Below, piece by piece: positions 36,102 through 42,949 of a stretch of 42,949 nucleotides of DNA. The notes under the pieces were generated by a model. That model searched no databases, was not told where the DNA came from, and saw nothing but the letters and a program-made list of their open reading frames with translations. The first letter of the stretch is position 1, and each line of letters starts with the position of its first letter. Source of the stretch: Pseudoalteromonas sp. BSi20652 (lineage in GTDB: Bacteria; Pseudomonadota; Gammaproteobacteria; Enterobacterales; Alteromonadaceae). The DNA lies in NCBI RefSeq assembly GCF_000239855.1, contig NZ_BADT01000032.1, forward strand, positions 1-42,949. The letters are read 5' to 3'. The translations under genes were made by a program, and so were the position numbers.

Positions 36102-37139
36102 ATGTCTTATTTATTAGATGCGCTAAAGCAGTCGCAGCAATCAGATATGAGTGCTGAGCAATACGACTTACAATCAGAGCAGTTAAAGCAACAGCAAGCA
36201 CTTAAGCGTTATAGACGATTAGCGTTAGTATTTGGTACAAGCTTAGCTGCATTTATTGCTGTAGCTGGTGGGTTTAGTGCTGGTAAGTGGTTTCAAGGTA
36301 CTACTTTATTAAACACATCGAAACCCGCTGTAATTAAGGTGGTTGAAAGCGAAAAATCGTCACCTAAAGAAGAAGTTAAAGAGGTAGATGCTGAAGTTGA
36401 AAAACAGCAAATAGCTAAGTTAGAACCCGCTAAAGTAGCTCCAACAAATACTGCAACGATTGAAGGGCAACTTGTCCATGTGCAAACACCTAACGGTGTA
36501 CAGCAAATGTTATTAACGCCTAATGGGCAATATATTCCTATGCCATCGAGTCAGGTCACGAACGCAACGGGTTATAATCAGCAGAACGTGCAACAAGTAA
36601 TACCAGTTCAAAATTATAATCAGCCAGTATTTAATCCACAAAATAATTACAATCCAAATAATACACAAAACGCTTCGGTATTTGGGCAAAGTCAAAATAC
36701 AGCATCGGCTCAACTAGATATGAGTAAATATAAAGTACTGGGTAAGCCTATTAATGGCAGTAACCAATCTCAACAGATGAGCGATCCTGAGCTTGATGAG
36801 GTGCCTACAACGCTTAAAAATGCGTTTGCGCAGGCAGTACAAGACGCCGAAAAAAATCAAGATTATGAAGTGACCCACGCATCAAAAACGTCATCACGCG
36901 TTGAGCCTGTAGAATTGCTACCGGATGGTTTGCAATCAATGTTGCCTAGTATTAAATATCAAGCGCATATTTATTCATCGAGTGCTGATAAGCGTTGGAT
37001 AAAGCTAAATGGCCGGGAGCTTCATGAAGGTGAGAGCATTGGCGCTCTAACTGTAAGAGAGATTACACCGGAGCAAAGTGTGCTTGATTTTGATGGTTAT
37101 GAGTTTAGTTTAAAAGCCTTGCAAGACTGGCCTGAATAA
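36102..37139 (+). CDS. gspB: GspB/ExeB-type general secretion protein
   Basis: A 345-aa membrane protein with the ExeB/PulB start MSYLLDALKQSQQ, a cytoplasmic Gln-rich helix, one membrane helix near residues 43-63 (LALVFGTSLAAFIAVAGGF), a long periplasmic linker rich in Asn and Gln (about residues 145-205) and a compact C-terminal domain (LPSIKYQAHIYSSSADKRWI, then VLDFDGYEFSLKALQDW) typical of the type II secretion system assembly factor B family. It likely pairs with the ATPase encoded just upstream to help place the secretin in the outer membrane. The core gsp genes are not in this window. Confidence 0.88.
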   Translation: MSYLLDALKQSQQSDMSAEQYDLQSEQLKQQQALKRYRRLALVFGTSLAAFIAVAGGFSAGKWFQGTTLLNTSKPAVIKVVESEKSSPKEEVKEVDAEVEKQQIAKLEPAKVAPTNTATIEGQLVHVQTPNGVQQMLLTPNGQYIPMPSSQVTNATGYNQQNVQQVIPVQNYNQPVFNPQNNYNPNNTQNASVFGQSQNTASAQLDMSKYKVLGKPINGSNQSQQMSDPELDEVPTTLKNAFAQAVQDAEKNQDYEVTHASKTSSRVEPVELLPDGLQSMLPSIKYQAHIYSSSADKRWIKLNGRELHEGESIGALTVREITPEQSVLDFDGYEFSLKALQDWPE

Positions 37140-37153
37140 ACCCTTAGTTATTT

Positions 37154-37194
37154 AATTGAGAGCTCGGTAAAGTATTGAGCTCTTAATTATTTTT
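37154..37194. terminator. Bidirectional terminator between gspB and the HD-GYP gene
   Basis: AATTGAGAGCTC (37154-37165) pairs with GAGCTCTTAATT (37177-37188) over 12 bases with one G-U pair and an 11-base loop; a T-rich stretch follows. The two flanking genes converge here. Confidence 0.75.
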
Positions 37195-38386
37195 AGGAAA
37201 GTATAGAATTTTTGTAAAAGCGTTCTAAATCAATATTATATTCTTTAGGTTTAACCGCTGACTCAAGAGTGTCTACAATTTTTTTATTAGATAAATCAAT
37301 ATCTTTTACTTCGGTATAGCGACTGTGCTTAGCGCTGTAAAATGTTTTAACGACAGGTTTTAGTGGTGCCCCCGGATTACTCTCGGTAACCAAACCCACT
37401 TTTTGGCTCGATAACCTTACAAGCGTTCCTACCGGATGAATACCAATACATTGAATAAACTTATTAAGCAGCACAGGGTCAAAGCTATCTGGACATCCGT
37501 CTTTTAATATTTTAAATGCCTTTATTGGCTCCATACCTGCTTTATAAACTCGCTCTGCGGTAAGTGCGTCATATACATCAACAATTGATGCCATACGTAC
37601 ATACTGACTTATTTCGTCGCCCTTTTTACCAAACGGATAGCCTTTACCATCAAGCCTTTCATGATGCATACCTGCAATATCAACTGCAATACCCGTTAAG
37701 CCAGACTCTTCTAATATTTCTTTACTGAAAAGCGAGTGCATTTTCATTATTTTAAATTCATCATCGGTAAAGCGACCCGGCTTATTGAGTATTGCATCGG
37801 GAATTTTTATTTTGCCAATATCATGTAAAAGAGCACCGGTTGTCATCTGCTCGATAATATCTTTGTCTATACCTAAATGCTTTGCAAAAATACTTATTAA
37901 TATAGAAACATTAATGGAGTGCTCAAGTAGGTAGGCGTCTTTTTGGCGCATTTGCGTCAAACACGCAAGGGCATCTTGGTTTCTAAAAACCGAGTCCATA
38001 AAGCCACTAGCAAGCTCCCTAAATGGCGCAATATCTATATCGCGGCCTGCTTTAATATCTTTAAATGCTTTTATTTGTAATGTTTTGGCTTCATCGTAAA
38101 GCTTTTTAGCTTTTCCAATTTCTTGCTCAGCGCTATGTGATTTTTGCCAAGGGTCACGCTTTAATTTTGTTGTAGGTATAGCGATAGGATCTTTTTCAGG
38201 GACTGAGTCAATGAGGGTTTTATCAGGGTCTATTTCTACTTCTAAAATACCTGCTTTTATTAGATTATTAATACCAGATTGAGTTTTAACCCAGCCTTGA
38301 TTTTTAATTTTAATACTGCCTGTTTGCTTTGTAACGCGTTGTACAAACATGCCTGGGATTAAATTATTGATAGGAATAGTTTTCAA
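37193..38386 (-). CDS. HD-GYP domain protein, probable c-di-GMP phosphodiesterase
   Basis: The 397-aa soluble protein has an N-terminal DUF3391-type domain (KTIPINNLIPGMFVQRVTKQ and the following 120 residues) and an HD-GYP domain: ALLHDIGKIKIPDAIL near residue 188, HSLFSKEIL, MHHERLDGKGYPFGKKGDEI near 249, and ASIVDVYDALTAERVYK. The HD and GYP motifs are intact, so hydrolysis of c-di-GMP is expected. No signal peptide or receiver domain is visible. It lies downstream of putA on the same strand but a terminator separates them. Confidence 0.9.
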   Translation of the reverse strand: MKTIPINNLIPGMFVQRVTKQTGSIKIKNQGWVKTQSGINNLIKAGILEVEIDPDKTLIDSVPEKDPIAIPTTKLKRDPWQKSHSAEQEIGKAKKLYDEAKTLQIKAFKDIKAGRDIDIAPFRELASGFMDSVFRNQDALACLTQMRQKDAYLLEHSINVSILISIFAKHLGIDKDIIEQMTTGALLHDIGKIKIPDAILNKPGRFTDDEFKIMKMHSLFSKEILEESGLTGIAVDIAGMHHERLDGKGYPFGKKGDEISQYVRMASIVDVYDALTAERVYKAGMEPIKAFKILKDGCPDSFDPVLLNKFIQCIGIHPVGTLVRLSSQKVGLVTESNPGAPLKPVVKTFYSAKHSRYTEVKDIDLSNKKIVDTLESAVKPKEYNIDLERFYKNSILS

Positions 38387-38450
38387 ATTTACAACTTCAG
38401 TTACTAATCTAGTATAAAACTAACAAATTTATACGATGTTACCTAATAAA

Positions 38451-38472
38451 AAAGGCACTTTTGAGTGCCTTT
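38451..38472 (-). terminator. Terminator of putA
   Basis: AAAGGCACT-TTTG-AGTGCCTTT is a perfect nine-base stem. Read on the minus strand it is followed by a T run (complement of the A's before 38451), in the right place about 30 bases after the putA stop. Confidence 0.88.
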
Positions 38473-38502
38473 ATTATTTTTTAATGAAAAATGTTAGATT
38501 AA

Positions 38503-41500
38503 TTATTCATCATCTTCAACAAGTGTCATTAGTGATGTATTACCACCAGACGCCGTTGTATCAATACTGATTGTTTTTTCAGTAATAAGGCGTTTGATTA
38601 ATGTATCGTAATACTCAGAGCTAATAACCGGTAAAATTGCGCCTTTACGCTGTGCAAGCTGCTGGCTAAAGTAGCCTAAGCGAGACGAACGAGCAGCAAC
38701 TACCGCACCCGCTAGGTGAGGGTGAGCTAAAATAGCTTGTAACTGATTCGGTTTAGCTACTTGGAAAACACCTTCTGCAACACCTGTAGAGATAAATTTA
38801 TCTTTAAAGGCAACAGCTTCATCATAAAACAGCTCAGACGCTACAGTAATTACCGTATTACCTGCGGCAATAGCGGTAATGATAGACAATGCCCAGAAGT
38901 TAAATGATGTGCTCTTATCTGCATAGCACACTACGCAACCACGTGCTTCTAGATGAAGTGTATTAGACTCACCCGTTGGCCCTGGCAGGGTAGTAAACTT
39001 ACGCATGTGCTTTTCAAGGCGGTTAAGCTGTGCACGTGCTTCTGATAGTGTTAATGCTAAATCGTCAGCTAAATCGTCGATAATTTCTACCGTCGCGATT
39101 TTAGCAAGCAACTGACGTACAGCCGAAACACGGTCATTTAGTGGTGTTGCACGCCAAATTTTTTCATCGCGCATTGAGTTAGCCATTAGCTTTTTAACTT
39201 GCTCATTCGCACCGCTGTAGTGGTGTAAATCAAGCTCATCTGGCGTTAGGTTAGTCATTTGCACGTTATCTGGTGATGCTTTTTCTTTTACTAAACGTTG
39301 TAGGTAGTTAGGGCCACCGGCTTTAGGGCCAGTACCTGATAAACCACGGCCACCAAACGGTTGCACACCAACAATAGCACCAATCATGTTTCGGTTAATG
39401 TAAACATTACCCGCACGTGACATTTTAGCAAGGTACTCACAGCGCTCTTCGATACGTGAATGAACACCCATTGTCAGACCATAGCCCGTGTTATTTATTT
39501 GATCCATCACATCATCAAGCTCATTCGATTTAAAGCGAATAATATGAACACATGGGCCAAATACTTCACGTTTAAGCACTGATAAGTCTTTGATTTCGTA
39601 TAAACGAGGAGCAAAAAAGTATGCACCATTTTGCGTATTATCAGGAATTTTACATTCGTAATGCAGTGTTGCATTACCTTTTAAGTACTCAACGTGTTCA
39701 TTTAAGTTTTTAAGTGCTTTTTCATCAATTACAGGACCAACATCAGTTGATAGTAACGATGGGTCGCCAATGTGTAACTCAGCCAGGGCACCTTTAAGCA
39801 TGTCGATAATGCCATCTGCTACATCATCTTGAATGAATAAAACACGAAGAGCAGAACAACGTTGCCCAGCACTTTGAAAACCAGAACTGATCACATCATC
39901 AACTACTTGCTCAGGAAGCGCAGTCGAGTCAACAATCATACAGTTTTGGCCACCTGTTTCTGCAATTAACGGTACTTGAATGTCATTACGAGCAGCCAGT
40001 GTTTGGGAAATTAATGTGCCTGTTTCAGTAGAGCCTGTAAACATAATTGCTTGAATGCGTTCATCAGGAACAATTGTTTTGCCTACTTCGCTACCATGAG
40101 CGATAACAGGTTGCACAACATGTTCAGGTAAGCCAACTGATAACATAAGTTCAATTGCACGAAGGGCAATTAAGCTTGTTTGCTCAGCAGGTTTAGCAAT
40201 TACAGTGTTACCTGTAACAATGGCGGCAGCAACTTGACCTAAAAAGATTGCAAGCGGGAAGTTCCACGGGCTAATACATAAAATAACGCCACGGGCTTCA
40301 AAGCGTTCATCTTGTGATAAGTCTTCAGCGCGGGCTGCATAGTAACGACAAAAGTCGACTGCTTCACGTACTTCATCAATACCATCTTGCGCTACTTTAC
40401 CGGCTTCTTTAATACAAATAGCGACTAGCTCGTCGTTATGACGCTCTAAAATATCAGCAACGCGACGCAGTAAATTAGCACGCTCTTTTACTGAAGTTTG
40501 TGACCATGATTCAAAAGCAGCTTCAGCGTTAGCAAGCAGCACCTTCATTTCTTCGCCAGTTTGCAGTTTAACGTGGCCAATGATTTCTTTATGATTTGCT
40601 GGGTTTTTAACAGCCAATGAGCCTTCAGGTACTTGGCTTTGCTCAATTAAATGCGCGTTAAACCAGCTTTCAAGGTTCTCTTTGAAAGGGGTAATAACGT
40701 TAATGTCGGTTAAATCCATGCCTTTAGAGTTAGCACGTTCTTCACCGTATAAATCAATGGGCATTTTTATTTGCGTATTGTACTTGTTACGTAAACCTTG
40801 CAGTGTTTCTACAGGATCTGGTAGTAATGATTCAACAGGTTTTGTTGTATCTACAATCGCGTTTACAAATGATGAGTTAGCACCATTCTCTAACAAACGA
40901 CGAACAAGGTACGCAAGTAGGTCTTCGTGCTGACCAACAGGTGCGTACACGCGACATTGAATTTTTTCTTCGTTAACGATTTGGTCGAATAATGATTCAC
41001 CCATACCGTGTAAACGTTGAAATTCAAAACCAGTGTTGTCGCCTTTGGCTACTTCTAAAATAGTCGCGGCAGTGTAAGCGTTGTGCGTTGCAAATTGCGG
41101 ATAAAGTACGTCGCGCGCTTCGAGCATTTTAATTGCACATGCTTTGTAAGAAACATCGGTTGTTGCTTTACGAGTAAATACAGGGAAATGCTCTAAACCA
41201 TCTTGTTGTGTGGTTTTGATTTCTGTATCCCAGTACGCGCCTTTAACTAAACGTACCATCATTTTACGACCAACACGGGTTGCAAGGTCTGTTAGCCATT
41301 CAATAACGAAAATAGCGCGTTTTTGATACGCTTGAACCGCTAACCCAAACCCTTGCCAATCGCCTAAGTCTTTATCGCTAAATACGGCTTCAATTACATC
41401 AAGAGAGATATCTAAACGGTCAGCTTCTTCGGCATCAACGGTAAAGCCGATATCGTATTTTTTAGCTGCAAGTGCAAGTTCTTTTAACCTAGGGACTATT

Positions 41501-42306
41501 TCTTCCATCACACGGTCTTTATGAGTGAACTCATAACGAGGGTGGATTGCAGAAAGCTTAACTGAAATGCCTGGGCTTTTTATTGGACCACGACTGTTTG
41601 CCGCTTTACCAATAGAGTGTATAGCGTTCATGTAGCTGTCGAAGTAACGCTTCGCATCTTTCATTGTGCGTGCGCCTTCGCCTAGCATATCATAAGAATA
41701 TACATAGCCTTTTTGCTCTGTATCGGCAGCACGTTCAATTGCTTCGTCAATGGTACGGCCCATTACGAATTGCTTACCCATAATTTTCATAGCAAAGTTT
41801 ACAGACTTACGAATAACTGGCTCACCTAAACGACCAATGGTCTTTTTAAGCATGCCGAACTGTTGTTCTTTCGTTTTGTCTGTGTAGTTAACCATCTTAC
41901 CGGTAACTAATAATCCCCAAGACGATGCATTTACAAATAAAGAATCGCTACTTCCTAAATGAGAGCTCCAATCACCTTTGGCAAGTTTGTCGCGTATCAA
42001 AACATCCTGTGTTGCTTTGTCTGGGACGCGAAGTAGTGCTTCGGCCAAACACATTAATACAACGCCTTCTTCACTAGAGAGTGAGAATTCGTTTAAAAGC
42101 GCATCAACACCGCCTTGTCCATCTTGCTCTTTACGAATGTTTAAAACAATTTGACGGGCTCTTTCCCAGGCACGACTTCGTGCTTTTACGCCTACTTCTG
42201 CAAGCGGTAAAATATGATCAATAACCGCATTTTCATCTATGCGGTAAAAGTCACGAATTTTCTGTCTGATAGGACAGTTTGTAGTTAAATCGCCTTTGAA
42301 TAACAT
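38503..42306 (-). CDS. putA: Bifunctional proline dehydrogenase / P5C dehydrogenase PutA
   Basis: PutA oxidises proline to glutamate in two steps, using FAD and then NAD, at the inner face of the membrane. The 1267-aa protein has the N-terminal arm, the FAD barrel (SPGISVKLSAIHPRYE, MVRLVKGAYWDTEIK, ATHNAYTAATI and the RLHGMGESLF region), the aldehyde dehydrogenase domain (ILCISPWNFPLAIF, FTGSTETG, ETGGQNCMI, catalytic Cys near residue 817 in SAGQRCSA), and a C-terminal ALDH-like extension ending in TASGGNTSLMTL. The ribbon-helix-helix DNA-binding domain of E. coli PutA is absent, so it should not repress itself; the divergent Lrp-type gene is the likely regulator. I use the ATG at 42306 with GGGAG upstream, not a TTG two codons earlier. 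Confidence 0.95.
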   Translation of the reverse strand: MLFKGDLTTNCPIRQKIRDFYRIDENAVIDHILPLAEVGVKARSRAWERARQIVLNIRKEQDGQGGVDALLNEFSLSSEEGVVLMCLAEALLRVPDKATQDVLIRDKLAKGDWSSHLGSSDSLFVNASSWGLLVTGKMVNYTDKTKEQQFGMLKKTIGRLGEPVIRKSVNFAMKIMGKQFVMGRTIDEAIERAADTEQKGYVYSYDMLGEGARTMKDAKRYFDSYMNAIHSIGKAANSRGPIKSPGISVKLSAIHPRYEFTHKDRVMEEIVPRLKELALAAKKYDIGFTVDAEEADRLDISLDVIEAVFSDKDLGDWQGFGLAVQAYQKRAIFVIEWLTDLATRVGRKMMVRLVKGAYWDTEIKTTQQDGLEHFPVFTRKATTDVSYKACAIKMLEARDVLYPQFATHNAYTAATILEVAKGDNTGFEFQRLHGMGESLFDQIVNEEKIQCRVYAPVGQHEDLLAYLVRRLLENGANSSFVNAIVDTTKPVESLLPDPVETLQGLRNKYNTQIKMPIDLYGEERANSKGMDLTDINVITPFKENLESWFNAHLIEQSQVPEGSLAVKNPANHKEIIGHVKLQTGEEMKVLLANAEAAFESWSQTSVKERANLLRRVADILERHNDELVAICIKEAGKVAQDGIDEVREAVDFCRYYAARAEDLSQDERFEARGVILCISPWNFPLAIFLGQVAAAIVTGNTVIAKPAEQTSLIALRAIELMLSVGLPEHVVQPVIAHGSEVGKTIVPDERIQAIMFTGSTETGTLISQTLAARNDIQVPLIAETGGQNCMIVDSTALPEQVVDDVISSGFQSAGQRCSALRVLFIQDDVADGIIDMLKGALAELHIGDPSLLSTDVGPVIDEKALKNLNEHVEYLKGNATLHYECKIPDNTQNGAYFFAPRLYEIKDLSVLKREVFGPCVHIIRFKSNELDDVMDQINNTGYGLTMGVHSRIEERCEYLAKMSRAGNVYINRNMIGAIVGVQPFGGRGLSGTGPKAGGPNYLQRLVKEKASPDNVQMTNLTPDELDLHHYSGANEQVKKLMANSMRDEKIWRATPLNDRVSAVRQLLAKIATVEIIDDLADDLALTLSEARAQLNRLEKHMRKFTTLPGPTGESNTLHLEARGCVVCYADKSTSFNFWALSIITAIAAGNTVITVASELFYDEAVAFKDKFISTGVAEGVFQVAKPNQLQAILAHPHLAGAVVAARSSRLGYFSQQLAQRKGAILPVISSEYYDTLIKRLITEKTISIDTTASGGNTSLMTLVEDDE

Positions 42307-42342
42307 GAGCAACTCCCAGGAGTGTTTAGATTTAAAGTAAAA

Positions 42343-42364
42343 TAAATTACCAGTAAATTACCAG
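42343..42364. repeat. Tandem 11-base direct repeat in the putA promoter region
   Basis: TAAATTACCAG occurs twice in a row (42343-42353 and 42354-42364). An 11-base period is close to one helical turn, so the repeats would face the same side of the DNA. They lie between the Lrp-like palindrome and putA and may be a binding site or part of the putA promoter. Confidence 0.55.
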
Positions 42365-42394
42365 TGATATAATGAGTGCATTCTAATTAAATTT

Positions 42395-42409
42395 CAGCAG
42401 AATATGCTG
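42395..42409. promoter_or_regulatory. Lrp-like operator between putA and the Lrp-type regulator
   Basis: CAGCAGAATATGCTG is a palindrome matching 13 of 15 positions of the E. coli Lrp consensus YAGHAWATTWTDCTR. It is flanked by AAATTT on the left and AAATTT on the right. Placed between divergent putA and an Lrp/AsnC gene, it is the probable binding site of that regulator. Confidence 0.7.
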
Positions 42410-42475
42410 GTTAAATTTCGCGTTTTACGATAATTTACAGGGCATAAATTTAACTTATCCGCATAAAATTCTGTT

Positions 42476-42949
42476 ATGACAATTCCAAATAGATTACGCA
42501 TGCTAGATCGTATTGATTTAGCCATATTAGACGTTCTTCAAAAGAACGGCAGAATTTCAAATGTTAACCTCGCAAAACAGGTTAACTTGAGTGCAAGCCC
42601 GTGTCTTGATCGTGTAAAACGATTAGAGCAAGAAGGCTATATCGAAGGCTACTACGCTAAGCTTAGCGAAGCAAAGCTTAATCAGAGCTTAGTGGCGCAT
42701 GTGCAAGTATCGCTTGTTACTTCAAACACTGCTGTATTTAAAGTGTTCAGAGAGCACATATTAAGGATAGAACAAGTCGTAGAATGCGACATGGTGGCAG
42801 GCGGTTATGATTATTTATTAAAAATCCGCGTTTCTAATATGGAAGAATACAGACAAGTTCTTGGCGACTTAGTCGATATTCCCGGCGTGGGTACTCATCA
42901 TACTTATATGGTGATCGAAAAGATTAAAAAAGACGAAGGGTTGCTAATC
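42476..42949 (+). CDS. Lrp/AsnC-family regulator, probable activator of putA (partial, cut by window end)
   Basis: 158 codons are open to the end of the window with no stop reached, so the gene is essentially complete but its last residues are missing. The helix-turn-helix reads LDRIDLAILDVLQKNGRISN then VNLAKQVNLSASPCLDRVKR, followed by the RAM effector-binding domain (MVAGGYDYLLKIRVSNMEEY, IPGVGTHHTYMVIEKIK). In Pseudomonas, Agrobacterium and Vibrio relatives a divergent Lrp-type gene beside putA (PutR) activates putA in response to proline; that role is inferred here from position. Start: ATG at 42476, with an in-frame ATG at 42500 as alternative. Confidence 0.88.
   Translation, partial: MTIPNRLRMLDRIDLAILDVLQKNGRISNVNLAKQVNLSASPCLDRVKRLEQEGYIEGYYAKLSEAKLNQSLVAHVQVSLVTSNTAVFKVFREHILRIEQVVECDMVAGGYDYLLKIRVSNMEEYRQVLGDLVDIPGVGTHHTYMVIEKIKKDEGLLI

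Overview
The window looks like a chromosomal segment of a marine gammaproteobacterium of the order Alteromonadales, most likely Pseudoalteromonas. This rests on the AT-rich coding style, the argE / argCBFGH order with an N-acetylglutamate synthase domain joined to ArgH, a PanP-type aspartate decarboxylase, a short GspA with GspB, and a PutA without the N-terminal DNA-binding domain. The genus is an inference; no rRNA or other marker is present.

Layout. 1-5.4 kb: a secreted protein of unknown function (minus), then a tight five-gene plus-strand run: mpl (peptidoglycan recycling), ubiX (prenyl-FMN synthesis), an ABC-2 type exporter pair and a TrmB-like methyltransferase. 5.4-7.3 kb: a membrane GGDEF(degenerate)-EAL protein. 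7.5-9.2 kb: panP. 9.3-16.5 kb: arginine biosynthesis, argE divergent from argC-argB-argF-argG-argH(A), with a clear ARG box over the argE promoter. The ArgA domain lies out of frame with argH at an A8 run that contains the heptamer A AAA AAC. 16.7-19.5 kb: a 66-aa gene followed by five tandem paralogues of a small, probably five-helix membrane protein; copies 3, 4 and 5 are interrupted. This is the least explained part of the window. 19.6-24.5 kb: coaD, a TetR regulator, thiI, a frameshifted panE, a VanZ-like gene and yajQ. 24.6-26.6 kb: a cobalamin riboswitch and btuB. 26.7-31.5 kb: msrA and an RND efflux pump with its adaptor. 31.7-37.1 kb: a frameshifted membrane protein, a small hypothetical, two DUF1566-like surface proteins, gspA and gspB. 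37.2-42.9 kb: an HD-GYP phosphodiesterase, putA and a divergent Lrp-type regulator cut by the window end.

How genes work together. The arg genes supply most of the path from glutamate to arginine (argD is not here). panP and panE belong to pantothenate synthesis and coaD to the later conversion to CoA. The EAL protein, the HD-GYP protein and YajQ all belong to c-di-GMP families. PutA and the Lrp-type regulator form the usual proline catabolism pair, with an Lrp-like palindrome between them.

Caution. Five genes (argHA, paralogue copies 3 and 5, panE, and the gene at 31.7 kb) each carry one frameshift at or beside an A or T run, and each would be repaired by adding a single base. That shared direction raises the possibility of base-calling or assembly error, although runs of the same length are intact elsewhere in the window. 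The nonsense codon in copy 4 is a substitution and is not explained this way.
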